From contig JAJIRX010000990.1 of assembly GCA_023853785.1 (NCBI GenBank), positions 1-62,428 of the forward strand: 62,428 nt of DNA. The letters are read 5' to 3'. The notes below the pieces were generated by a model, which was given only the letters and a program-made list of their open reading frames with translations, searched no databases and was not told the origin of the DNA. Below are positions 9,845-21,062 of the stretch, piece by piece; position 1 is the first letter of the stretch, and each line of letters begins with the position of its first letter. Source of the stretch: Psilocybe azurescens. Its lineage: Eukaryota > Basidiomycota > Agaricomycetes > Agaricales > Agrocybaceae. The translations under genes and the position numbers were made by a program.

Positions 9845-10817
9845 ACGCAGCCCATTTCCTTCCTTTTCTCTTAGTCTCTTTCAATTATCACAAGCCAAAG
9901 TATCTATTTAGTCTATAAAAGACAGCCCTGTATCTTAGAATAGGAACCAAGTAATCTACACCCCAGATTTGATATCAGAATTTCCTCTGAATAAGAATTC
10001 CAGTGTTAATACTTTGAGGACTAGTGATTTGTGTGATAAGGGATTGAACACTACAGTTCATCTTAAGCAATTAGGCACTACCTGGTTTTGTGAGTGATCA
10101 TCATTGTTATATTCAATGTCAGGTCTATTAGACTTGATAAGTAGGCTTTTATAAGTCATCCGTGGACTACCCTGGGGATTGTTAAGTACCAGTTGAAACC
10201 CTATACAGCTAGCAATTGCTCATAGTAACTAGGGACAACTGTCAGAGAACTCTGACTGTTCAGGACATTGCCTATAGTAAGACTGCCCTGGGGATTGTTA
10301 AGTACAGGTGGGAACCCTATAAAGGCTAGTGATTGCTCATAGTAACTAGGGACAACTGTCAGAGAAATCTGACTGTTTCAGGACATTGCCTATAGTAAAC
10401 TAAGGACTGTGGATTAGTGTGTCCAGTTGCTTATAGGAACTAGGATCTACTACATGTTAATATGGGTGATCGCTTATAGTGTTTGATAGTTTGAGTTTGG
10501 GTTTTATAAAGAGGTCTGTTATGTGCCCCATGACACTCACCTCCAAAAGCAATCCCCTTGATATTGGTGATCACCCTCACATTGAGAGATCACCCCTACT
10601 ATTCAGTGCCTTGTGTGTACTCGCCCATCTAAGAGAGTTTGCTAGCTACTAGTGATCACCTAAGAGCAATCATCTAAGTCTGTACTCTGCTAAGCTAGTT
10701 ATTGTAATAAGCCTGAAAAGCTTACCCTCCCAGATCAAACTGATCAATATAAATATTTGATTGGGTGTTGTATATTGGGCAATTAAAAAGGCACCCCACA
10801 CTAAACATCTCACCAGG
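9845..10817 (+). repeat. 970-bp direct repeat, copy 2
   Basis: This is the second copy of the 4891-5861 repeat in the same orientation, with the same internal 117-bp tandem duplication (about 10168-10403). Differences are scattered point changes and short indels, consistent with an old duplication or independent insertions of one repeat family. Confidence 0.85.
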
Positions 10818-11081
10818 CCTATCTTTCATGTTGAATATCAATGTCTTGGTGCATGCAATGCTGAAGCTCCAGAGTCAAAAGAAAACACAAGTGACTCAGA
10901 AGAAGATAACAGTGAAGATATTGATGAGAATGAGGATGATGAGGAAAGTGGAGATGAAACTAGAGGAGTGGATCAGCTGATAAAGCAGAAGGGAATTATA
11001 AAGAAAGGTGGTCAAAAAAGTGGTCACTGTCCTTGCAGAGTTAAAATTCATGTCAAAAGCAGGGTTAGATCAGTAGTTTAA
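10761..11081 (+). CDS. Small acidic ORF, hypothetical
   Basis: The 106-codon frame starts in the end of the 970-bp repeat. It runs through a strongly acidic segment (SDSEEDNSEDIDENEDDEES, residues about 44-63) into a lysine-rich part (KQKGIIKKGGQKSG) and ends at the first unit of the 33-bp minisatellite. No domain is recognised. In copy 1 of the repeat the equivalent position enters a different sequence. It may be a gene fragment beside the repeat; coding status is doubtful. Confidence 0.25.
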   Translation: MGVVYWAIKKAPHTKHLTRPIFHVEYQCLGACNAEAPESKENTSDSEEDNSEDIDENEDDEESGDETRGVDQLIKQKGIIKKGGQKSGHCPCRVKIHVKSRVRSVV

Positions 11082-11540
11082 AATGTCAAAAGCAGGGTTA
11101 GATCAGTAGTTTGAAAACTCAAAAGCAGGGTTAGATCAGTAGTTTGAAAACTCAAAAGCAGGGTTAGATCAGTACTTTGAAAACTCAAAAGCAGGGTTAG
11201 ATCAGTAGTTTGAAAACTCAAAAGCAGGGTTAGATCAGTAGTTTGAAAACTCAAAAGCAGGGTTAGATCAGTAGTTTGAAAACTCAAAAGCAGGGTTAGA
11301 TCAGTAGTTTGAAATTTCAAAAGCAGGGTTAGATCAGTACTTTGAAAACTCAAAAGCAGGGTTAGATCAGTACTTTGAAAACTCAAAAGCAGGGTTAACT
11401 CAGTACTTTGAAAACTCAAAAGCAGGGTTAGATCAGTAGTTTGAAATTTCAAAAGCAGGGTTAGATCAGTAGTTTGAAAACTCAAAAGCAGGGTTAGATC
11501 AGTACTTTGAAAACTCAAAAGCAGGGTTAACTCAGTACTT
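11047..11540. repeat. 33-bp minisatellite, about 15 units
   Basis: The unit is 33 bases, with consensus TCAAAAGCAGGGTTAGATCAG then TAGTTTGAAAAC. Units differ mainly by TAG/TAC after TCAG, and by GAAAAC versus GAAATT, and two units carry TTAACTCAG. Because 33 is divisible by three, the minus strand stays open for 146 codons as an LLLSFQTTDLT repeat. That frame is a by-product of the repeat, not a likely gene. Confidence 0.9.
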
Positions 11541-11790
11541 AAAAAAGGTTAAATCAGTACTTAAAAAGGTTAAATCAGTACTTAGAAAAGGGTTAAATCA
11601 GTACTTAGAAAGGGGGTTAAATCAAGAGTTACTAAATCAGGGTTAACTCAGTACTATAAAACCAGGGTTAACTCAGTAGTTGCAAAGAGGTTAGATCAGT
11701 ACTTGAGATGCTCAGAAAGGGGGTTAACTCAGTACATTCTGGGCTGGAGGATCAGTACTTTACAAACCAGGGTTAAATCAAAGACTACTG
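11541..11790. repeat. Degenerate tail of the 33-bp minisatellite
   Basis: Beyond the regular array the core GGGTTAA(A/C)TCAGTACT recurs with irregular spacing of about 20-40 bases and loses the CAAAAGC part. This looks like a decaying edge of the same array. Confidence 0.75.
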
Positions 11791-11904
11791 GGGGTGAAAA
11801 CATATTTTGGATTCTTGAATTCAAAAGTGCGGCTACATTGAAGTTGCCATGTTATCCATCATGATTTGTAGTTACTTTCGTCGTGCCATTGATGAAGTCC
11901 TTCG

Positions 11905-12264
11905 ATGATGTATGATATAGTCTCACCAAAAAATCTTTTCCCGTGCGTAGTGTGGTCATGCAAGGCAGCCGACTATGATGTGTTCGAACGCCGATATGAT
12001 CAAGAAATTGGGACCCAACCTCTGTTTGATCTCCACAAATGTCAGAGTCGGGCTTGGAATGTGGAGGGCAATTTTGGTGCAGTTAGCTCGGCCGACGATG
12101 TGGCAATGTCGTTTAAACCAGTAGTATATGTACATAATTTACACCCGCAAGGTGGTTGTGGACACACGACCGTGCGATTTGATGTCTTCAAGTTACTTGA
12201 AGGTACGTACGTACTGATCCTGTGTTGGGCATCGATGTATGCCATTAGTAGGAGACCACCTTGA
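11905..12264 (+). CDS. Orphan ORF, hypothetical
   Basis: This 119-codon open frame has balanced composition and three cysteines in its first half, but no family resemblance I can name. A GTACGT near 12204 could be a splice donor that would end the exon earlier. It lies alone between the minisatellite and a degenerate region. Low confidence that it is translated. Confidence 0.2.
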   Translation: MMYDIVSPKNLFPCVVWSCKAADYDVFERRYDQEIGTQPLFDLHKCQSRAWNVEGNFGAVSSADDVAMSFKPVVYVHNLHPQGGCGHTTVRFDVFKLLEGTYVLILCWASMYAISRRPP

Positions 12265-13484
12265 GATTAATGATTGGCGCTACATAGTGCCGGATTGCTC
12301 CAGGCCTAGAATCTGAGCAGTTGTATTTCAATGTCTGTTCTATTTACGATTTGTACACTTGTGGCTTTGCCAACCATCACACTGATTACGGTCAGAGCTG
12401 TTATACGATAATATTTACTCCCGGTAATACGTGCATGCCATCAGATGAGAAAACTCTCGGAAGTAGATTATTATTGCATCCAGAGAACAAAAAGGGACTT
12501 TATTCGGAGTTAGGACAAAATAAGATATTGGTTTGTCAGTGTACCTAGTACAACGCAAAATAATGCAGAATAACGCCACCTGAAACACAGATGGAGATAC
12601 ACCGGATGTATGACCTTCGCGTCAATGTATCGTCTGATACGCTTCTTGAAAGTCATTACGAATCTTTACGAAGCCAAGTGAGTTCTTTTAATCTGAGAAA
12701 AGAATGCATGTGCTCTAAATGATGTCGATTACTCCCACGATCATGTAACCGGTTTTCGGGGTAAGTACGAGTACGCTCGACTTTTGAAGACACCTATTAG
12801 GTACCTACGGGGGGAGCCTAGCGGTCTCTCTTTCTTCGGCGTCATTCCCCAATGACTTGATGACCTGCTCACGCGCTGGAAGGGTCTCAATTCCCAGGGT
12901 ACTGATTTTACTGCTAACCCTGGTGATCACATCCAGCAAAATCATGCTCCTTATCTTCCTGCATCTCTTATCTGAAGCCGTAGTGGACTAGCTACATAAC
13001 TAGACACCTCCATTACAAGTGTCAGCACGCTCCTGTCTTACTCCTCCTATCCCGCCACCTCCACCTTTTCACATAAGCCTAAGAACATCACATAAAAGCA
13101 TAGCTAGCCGTGACGCAACTCCACATGCAACATTGGCGTTCTCACAGCGCTCTCATCCTCTCACCACACGTAGAGGCTGAGACAGGTGCTAGACACTGTT
13201 TAGCAAAACAGTGTTTCGGACCTATTAGACAAAATATATGAGAAATTTCAAATATAAATACAAAACCAAAATTGAACGGTGAAGACGCGACAGAGGAATT
13301 TACGTACATAATGTACAGTCACAATTGTTTCAATGTTTGACATTATCTGATCTGAGCCTGATTGCCGCGAAACTTAGCCAAATCCGGCATAGAAACGACA
13401 AAGGAAAAAGAAAATTTAATGACGAACGGATCAATCCTCACTTTTGCACTTTAGACATGATTGTCCCCACATGTGCCATCCACA
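12265..13484. other. No recognisable gene; one dispersed motif copy
   Basis: No credible coding frame is present. At about 12355-12440 lies one copy of a dispersed motif (GTGGCTTTG...ACCATCA.A.TGAT...GTCAG...GCCATCAGATG) also found near 15056, 15607 and, inverted, near 22655-22715. Confidence 0.45.
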
Positions 13485-14769
13485 CTAGACTCCCCTTTTC
13501 AATTCAGCCATCGGGGTCGACTCCACATCATCTGTGTGAACAGAGATGCCTATTTCTCCTCCAGTGGCATTCCTACTCTGACCACTCCCTTGGTGGGACC
13601 CGAATTGTAAGCCGGATATGTGAGTGATTGGGGCAGAAGCGTCTGTGTTTGGGTTTATAAGAGCGATTCTGGCGACCAGAACTGTTGGAGCCATCCCCTG
13701 GTCATAGGATAGAAACACATGGTTACCTAATGAATAGTAGATGATACGCACCGCAACAGCATTCAGTACTGGTTGAAAACAATAGCTGGCTTCTACCAAG
13801 GGAGATTCTAACGCAGTGAATGACGGAATGACAGCGATGATGGCCCCAAGAAGGAGGACAAGTGAGTAAGCTGCGGCTGACTCGATGACCAATGCCACAA
13901 TATGGTTGAATAATCTTTTGGATGTTGGACTATTTAACTGAGAGGCGGAATGTACTCTGTGCCCAATAAGACACGTTGTAATGATTGTAGTGCCCAGTGA
14001 TACAAATTTCACAGCACTTGTGATGTTATTGTTTATTTTGACGTTTGGATTGCTGGTTATCTGACCGATTAACACCTCAAAGATTATTGATGCAATGACG
14101 AGACCTGGGATAGCATATTATTAACGAAAATATCCATGCGAAAAAATTATGTGGAAGATTCACCGAATTCCGCAACCAAAAGTATCAACGGGACCGAAAT
14201 TGCCCAGAATGATTGTCCCCAGACGTGGTAACATCTCCATATCTGTCCAGGTAATGAAGAGAATTATAAAATAAGCAATGATATGTACTAACCAGTAGTC
14301 CATCGGAAATAATGAACAGGGAATAGCCTAGACAGTTGGAAAGTAGCCAAACCCATTGAACGCTTGCATTCACTGTCCCCCGAAACCAAATGATGGATTC
14401 TCGTGTTTCTCCATTAATCACGATATCTAAATTGAGAAAGTACCATTGGATAATAAAATACATGAAGTAAAGCAGGTATAGCACCGAGATGGCCGATAGA
14501 ACGATGCGACGATTTGTGTTCGCGGGATTTTTGAATCCTGTAGGGTACACTAATGTTGTTGAAGTTAGTACTTGTCCAATTAGAATGGAAGAACATACGG
14601 TAAAAATACACGGTTCCACCATATACCATGGTGTATATCCCTGATATATGTAAGTTTATGGTGTTAACATCCATCAAAGCGAAAATATACCCGTAAGGAA
14701 ATTCAAAAGCATTGAGCTGTTGAGGCCGGCGCTAATTGTACGTTCCTCGATATTGACTGGAATGGACAT
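13485..14769 (-). CDS. Predicted multi-pass membrane protein (Agaricomycete family), six exons
   Basis: Six exons join without a frame break: 14769-14691, 14640-14599, 14537-14293, 14242-14164, 14104-13752 and 13697-13485, all with GT-AG introns of 50-61 bases, giving 336 residues. Several hydrophobic segments span most of the protein (e.g. VLYLLYFMYFIIQWYFL, PLILLVAEFG, SLVLLLGAIIAVIPSF), and the hydrophilic tail starts after GMAPTVLVARIALINP. I recognise the WRCYHVWG and GMAPTVLVARIAL signatures from a large, uncharacterised family of mushroom membrane proteins with a receptor-like layout. The function is unknown. The start is the only ATG that gives the family's short first exon. A TATA-like stretch lies about 65 bases upstream (14832-14843). 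A decayed paralogue lies at 24674-25840. Confidence 0.85.
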
Positions 14770-17304
14770 GTCCGCTGTTGATATTGGGGAATAGTGTAGT
14801 CTTGAGAAGATACACTTACTGAACGCTTTCATAATATATATATCGGCCTATCGTATTATTAAAGCTGAGGTAAATGTTGTCATCAGTGAGTCTATGTGGG
14901 AGTCACCATGGATTCTAAACGGAATCATTTCTCATTTCCTCAACTCCATCTATCTTTGTGTTTTCAGATTTTTTTGTACAACAACATTATGGTATACGCC
15001 ACTAAAATCCTATGCTTTGAACGTTGACTGATTTAGTCTATTCTATGTGGCTGGGGTGTGTGGCTTTGACGATCATCAGATTGACCGCGGTCAGCGCCAT
15101 TATACATTATACCCAGAGTGGTGATGTACAAATGCCATCAGATGGGATAACTCTCCAATGTTGGTAGGGGTTAGACTCAAACGTCTAAGAGAGACGGATG
15201 TGGCCTCGTCTGAAAAACCAATTCTCGTGCATGGTTTGTTTATGTGAAATGAGAGATTGGGGTGTCTCGGGTAGCATCGCTTCTTTGTTCTCCACGAGTA
15301 TCCGAGTCGGTGGAGCAGATAAGAATGGGGAGGGACAGTGATACTGCAGTTAATTCGGCCCATGCTGTGATAATACCATTTCAATCTGTAATTTTTACAT
15401 TCCTCCCGCGCGGGGTAGTTTAATGAGGATCCGCCGCCGTGTGCGAGGTTATTAATTGAAGGTATGTTGGCACCGATTCCGTGTGGTGATGAATACACCT
15501 TGAGCTGGAGACCATCAACGAGAGACGATCGGAGATACACAGGACAGGATCGTGCGAGGGTTTGAACAGATGGTTGTTGAATGTCTGTTCTATCTAGGTG
15601 ATGTTTGAGTGTGGCTTTGTCGACCATCAGATTGATTGCAGTCAGCACCGCTACAAAGCGGTATCGAAAATTATGGTTACATGAAAATACCATCAGTCAG
15701 GATAAATTCCGAGAGTGATCGGGATGGGACTCAGATTTTGGAGAGAATACAATATGGGCTTGCAGGAGGAACCTAGTGCAACCCAAAATCAACAAAGACT
15801 CAACACCCTATAAATCACAAGAACGAGGGTATTACAGATATTTATTCTTCGTGTATCCTTTGTTGCGCTTCTAGAGAATGATTTTTCTGGTGTGCTCCAT
15901 CGAGTTAATAGGCTGGATATCACAGAGACATTTTGAGAGCGTGGTAACAGGAATTGAAGTTCAATTTGCTCCAATTCTGAAGATACAGCAAAGATTATCA
16001 GGGAGTTATGAGTGAGGGTTTCTGCTCCGTACGACGGAGTGCAAGGTGTATATGTAGACATAAAGAGTCGACAAGATGGCCCGGTTATGAAACGGCGTCA
16101 TACCGGACACATGAATGTATATCCAACACTGTCCTAACAGCACAACAGACTCGCACTCTGACAACAAAAATGATTCCCAAGAAGACGGTTCCCTCTCAAG
16201 TGTAGCCTGCTCCATGGGAAGGAATGCCAAGGCATGTCAATGACACAAGTAACAAACGCGCGGAGACTACGTTGGAAGACTTACATAGTGCAAATAGTGG
16301 CAGATACTATGCTAAAGGGGAATCATAGTCCGGGGATATTGATACACGGACAAGGGGCAATGCGGTGAGGCGAAGAAGGGGTCACAGTAGATGGGACGGA
16401 AGGAGGGGGCACCGCATCCCAACAACATCGCCCAACACGCGCCTACGCCTCAGCCTAGCGAGGGAACACTTGTTACTAGCGTCTTCTGCTGTACCTCATC
16501 GTCAAGCCCGAAATCAGCTGTGCAATACCTCTGCAACCCTCATCAACTGTACTAGATGCGTTCAAATCTGAATCACTATGAACCCGGTATCTATAGTCAC
16601 GGCGACAATGAACATGTAGGTTGGGACGGAAGAGAGGTGGAAGGCTCGTCCGCCTTATAAAAGACAAAAAAAACGAAAACGGCCGTCAGCATCCAAATTT
16701 CATTTCAAATTTTACAGCCTTGGCAGAGCCCAGACCCTGGAAATTGTAGACTTCGTGAAAGCCCTCCGAGTGAAGCGTCCTAGATATTGAGTTCTACCTG
16801 TATTTCTGATGAGCAGAGACTCATCATGATGCCGATTTCTGACCCAAGAGAAAAGGAATCGTGAAGAGGAATGTACCCTCTCGAAATATACCCCGTTTAC
16901 ACTCTCATTCTCAATGAGACTAATCAAACCAGCCCCCAGACGAATCGGCACACTAATCATTGTGATCATCATTTCAAAGCAGTAAATAAACTCAGAGACA
17001 GTAAAGAACTACTAAGTACATGAGTAAAGTAAGTAAAAATGCCGAAAAATAAAATGAAATTCTATCTGTCAGTATGCAGTGACATACATATCACGATTGC
17101 ACAAGCACCAATATGAAGGAAGCCAAAGAATGAAGCAAGAACAATCAACTACGCAGGCGCAGCGTACCAGAAGAAAAGCGAGAAAAACCACCCATCACAA
17201 GACAATCATCTCGCTACCTCGAACCAAATCAACTCACACCCGCCTCCGTCTCCACCACTTCACCTCACCACTCCACCACCTCACACATCACCACCTCATC
17301 AATC
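14770..17304. other. No convincing gene; two copies of a dispersed motif
   Basis: Reading frames of up to 197 codons exist on the minus strand (15100-15693) but lack family features and overlap dispersed repeats. Two direct copies of a motif GTGTGGCTTTG(T/A)CGA.CATCAGATTGA occur at about 15056-15145 and 15607-15695. A minus-strand stretch around 16000-16230 (e.g. LLSECESVVLLGQC) may be an exon of a decayed membrane protein, but nothing supports a model. Confidence 0.4.
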
Positions 17305-20236
17305 CTAAAGCTTCGCCAACCACAACCCCCAACACGCTCCCCAGCATGACAACCGGCGTCAGCACACAATAGCTCCAAAATATCGTGCGGCTGATGAGCC
17401 GCTCGAACGCGCCGCCCGATGCGCCCGCGGACGTGATCTGCGCGAGGGTGAGCGCGGGCGGGGAGCACAGAAGGAGGGTGTTGACGACGACGAATATCGG
17501 GCTGTGAGAGGAAAGAGGAGGGACGGGGTTAGTTAGAGATTTGGTGAGAAGAGAGGGGAGAGGAAGGAAAGAAAGTGAAGAGGCGGGAAAGAGGATCGAG
17601 AGAGGGATCGAGGCTGAAAGATTAGGAAAGGAGGTTCATGAAATATGGAAAAACGAAAGATAGAAAGGAGGAAAGAAAGGGCGGATACACCCCGCTCTCA
17701 CGACACACCATACGACATCCCGCCAAGACCCAAACCAAAACCAAAAAACCAAAAGAAAAAAACTCACTCCTCAAACACAGCATGCCAATCGCTCTTCGTC
17801 GCAAAGACCATGAGCGGCGCGAGCATGAGCGGCGTGAGCAGCATGCGCGCCGAGATCGCGAGGAGCACCGTCTTCGTCTCGCCCGGCTTCCTCCCCGGCT
17901 CGTCTCCTTTCCCACTCCTCCCCCTGTTTCGTATTTGAATGTGCCCCAATGTGCAGCAGATCCTTAACGCGCTGCATACACCCCTTCCTATCCCTCTTCT
18001 TCCCCCTTTCTTCTTGTCCCAGTCTTTATTATCCGCATCTTTCCCCTCCTCCCCGCCCCAAAAATACCCGCCCAGCACAACAAGCGTGATCGGCACCGCG
18101 CACTTCCCGCACATCCCAATCGCGCCATTCACAGGCCGCAGCGCCGCATTGTGCTCCAGCGCATACTGTAACTTGGGCGTCAGCGCGACGGCGAGCGAGA
18201 GCGCGGCCGCGTAGAGCGGGACCGTGAGGAACGCGTGGACCGCGAGGAGGAGCGTGCGCAGCGGGTGCAGGACGTGTGTGTGCAGGGGGCGGAGGGCGGC
18301 GTGGAGCGTGGAGAGCGTGCGGGGCGGGTGCGCGTGCGGGGCGTGTGGGTGTGGGTGCGCGCCGTGCTCGAGGTCGGAGGGTCTGTTGCGGTTTCGCGCG
18401 ACTTCGTCCTCGTCCTCATCCTCGTGCTCACTGCCGCTCGTCTCCGCATCCCTCGCGCCCACACCCCCAACACCCTCGCACGCCCCGCTCCACCAGCACC
18501 AGCACCAGCCGAAGCAGACGCACCCGCACCCCACGCAGGCAAGTCCGCCCGGCTCTCATTCGGACTATTCGGGAACGAGTTGTAGAACGTCGTGTTGCGC
18601 CTCGCGGGCGGGCGGGGCGGTCTCCCATTCCACCCCGTTCCTGCTCCTGTTCCCGTTCCTGTGCCGTGTTGGTGTCCTGGCCCCGATGCATATTGCGTTT
18701 GTGGACTTTTGCCGTCCCGACACGCTGCGGTCGATGGCGCAGCAGCGGCGCCAGGGACGCCGGAGGACGCGACGCGGGGCGACGACGGCGCCGAGGACGT
18801 CGGCGACTCCGTGAACTGGCCCGCGGCCCTCTTCATCGACGCCGAGGAGTGCACGAGCGTCGAGCTCGACGCGTGCGTGCGCAGACCGTGCTCGCTGTCC
18901 TCGCCCTCGCCCTCGTCGGTGAAGTCGACGAGGAGCGGCGTGCGCTCGCCGCCCCTGTCGGTGTCGAGCCCGAGGACGGAGGCCGACGGCGTGGTCGTGG
19001 ACGAGATGGTGGCAGCGGGGGCGAGGACGGTGTCGGCGCGCGAGAGCAGGCTGACGCCGTAGCTGTATCTGACCTGTTAAGGGCGGTTAGCGGGATATAT
19101 GCGGGTGTAATAAGGATGGGGAGGAAAGGTGTGGAGGGGCAGACGAGAGGGGTAGAGGGTAGAGAAATACGTACCACCATCCCAAGTGTGCTGTACATCG
19201 TCAGATACGTCAGCGCGCGTCCGAGCATCGCGTTCTTGTTGTCGTCCGAGCCCCATGCGAGGTCGGGCACCGAGACGACGAGGCTCTGCATCAGCGCGAT
19301 GGGGAGCGCGTTGGAGTTCATGAACATCGCGGCGGCCATGACGAAGCTCCTGTATGCGTGGATATGTGTGAGTTGGGGTCAATTGAGTGCAAAGGCTGAG
19401 AGAGACGAGGGCGAGAAAGGTGGGATGTGATGGAGGGTCCACAGGGTACTTGGACAGGAGAGAAACGGCGCGATGAACGGGGAATGGGACAGGCATGGGA
19501 CATGAATGGGAACGGGAATGGCGGAAAGGATGGTGAACACAAGGAAGAAGGAAGGGATGCACGTACCTCTGCGACTTCCCTCAACCCGAACGTCCAGCCA
19601 AGAACCCGACCTACGACCATCGAGGTGCCGGTGACGATGATGAACCATATCGGAATCACCCAGAGTTCCTTCAGTTTCTCTGACGAACCAGTGCAATGTA
19701 AGTCCCATCACGAATCGCGAACCATACGAAATCGGAAACCCAGCGTACCGGGCGTCAAGTAAAAAGCGACTTTGGAGAAGAGCAGTGCGGGTGTGAAGAG
19801 CGACACGTTGAGTCTGTTGATTTGCTATAATTACACACGTCAGCATCGACGATATATAAAGCACAGACGAGTAATCCAGAAATAGTCGAGAGAGAGCATA
19901 TACGCGCCTTTTGAGTCTTCTTATCCAGAATACCCTGTCTTGCCAGGATATACCCAGCAGCGCACAGCAAGAAGACCTCGAGGATGGACTGCACAAAACG
20001 AGGAGCGATAAGGGTTCAGAATGTGTGTATATCAGAAACAGTGGTCAACCGACAACCGCAGAGCGATATAGGGAAGTAAAACAGAAACGTACGTTGAATA
20101 CAGCAAGGAGAAGATCACCGAAGGGTGTCTCCCCACCCATCTCTTGGTTCAGATAAGCGTGATATCCCAGCCCAGCGTGCGCTGGGTCCTGTACGTGTAG
20201 ATGTATCGCGCGTCGGACGACATCGTCCACCGCCAT
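17305..20236 (-). CDS. Auxin efflux carrier (PIN-like) family transporter, copy 1, with two frame breaks
   Basis: Seven exons can be placed: 20236-20093, 19988-19908, 19824-19749, 19679-19567, 19349-19175, 19073-17768 and 17501-17305, about 697 codons. The N-terminal membrane half contains GYILARQGILDKKTQK, NVSLFTPALLFSKVAF and MFMNSNALPIALMQSLVVSV. A long, low-complexity hydrophilic loop follows, then a second membrane half ending SPPALTLAQITSAGASGGAF. This is the layout of fungal auxin-efflux-carrier-like (ECM3-type) transporters, probably in an internal or plasma membrane; the substrate is unknown. The second intron uses a GC donor (after AAG at 19908). Compared with copies 2 and 3 there is one extra base near 19573, which breaks the phase into exon 5. 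There is also a one-base change near 18470-18530, where copy 3 reads through. These may be true mutations or sequence errors. Confidence 0.7.
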
Positions 20237-20712
20237 ATACTGTCTGTATGTATATGTCGGTTGGTCGGTAATAGTGTAAGAGGAAACAAAGGGCAGTTAA
20301 GTGAAGTTGCGGTTCTAGTGAGCGACGAACAAGGGAGGTGGCCGTTTGATATAAATTTTTATGTAATGGTTTGCTGCAGACAATAACGTCATCACCGCAT
20401 ATGCATTGGCCTCGACTTTGCCAAGCCAAAGCCTCTTTGATACGCCGCACCGCCACAGATCGACTGCGCACGTTTGTCCTTCCGCCTATTTTCCGGTAGG
20501 GTTCACTGGCCAGCGCTCTCGGGCCAATCTCTCAGCCGCGAGAGCCCACAGCGCTAATTTTTCGCATATATACGAGGTGACAACGTATATACATTTATTC
20601 CTTCTAATCCTGGAGATATATCACAGTACTAACAACCTTGTCCATGGGCACGAGGTATAAGCATGTCCGAAGGATGGATCACGTAGAACCAAAGCAGTAC
20701 GAAAGAAGTGCA
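20237..20712. other. Upstream region of the carrier gene
   Basis: No gene is seen. This is the probable promoter side of the minus-strand carrier. TATA-like alternating A/T stretches occur at 20246-20256 and 20567-20595, but none can be assigned as a core promoter. Confidence 0.4.
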
Positions 20713-21062
20713 CACACCTCCATGATGCATGTCAATTATCGACTAGGGTATCCACACCATTGAGCTCATATGTGAGGAGGAAATCATCGCGATCGAGGAA
20801 GCCCTCCACTTCGATTGCTTGATGATACTCTTCTTGTTCGGGGTTCGTGTGCGAGGGAGGCCAACCAGCGCTCCAAACAAAAAGCGTCATTTAATTCACA
20901 CACGCCTACACCATGATGCATATCAATTATTGACTGGGGATTAACACCATTGAGCCCATCTGTGAAGAGACAAGCATCGCGATCGAGGCAGTCCTCCACT
21001 TCGATTGCTCTTGTTCGGGGTTCGTGTGCGAGGGTAAAGCAAAAAGCGTCATTTAATTGCGG
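20713..21062. repeat. Imperfect tandem duplication, about 180-bp unit
   Basis: Two adjacent copies (about 20713-20895 and 20900-21062) share ATGATGCAT.TCAATTAT.GACT.GGG, CATCGCGATCGAGG, CCTCCACTTCGATTGCT, TTGTTCGGGGTTCGTGTGC and end AAAAAGCGTCATTTAATT. The first has extra bases after GATTGCT. No coding role is evident. Confidence 0.8.

Noticed and set aside
4891..10817. Calling the 970-bp repeats LTRs of one retrotransposon
   Set aside because: No TG...CA ends, primer-binding site, polypurine tract, pol domain or target duplication was found.
11078..11518. 146-codon minus-strand frame with a perfect 11-residue repeat
   Set aside because: It is forced by the 33-bp minisatellite, whose length is a multiple of three; no leader, promoter or continuing exon is present.
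11047..11540. CRISPR-like array
   Set aside because: The units are contiguous without spacers and the genome is eukaryotic.
15100..15693. 197-codon minus-strand frame as a gene
   Set aside because: It has no family resemblance, overlaps two copies of a dispersed motif and lacks splice context.
18276..19430. Large plus-strand frame opposite the carrier gene
   Set aside because: It is R-rich, overlaps introns and exons of the minus-strand gene alike, and arises from its GC-rich loop.
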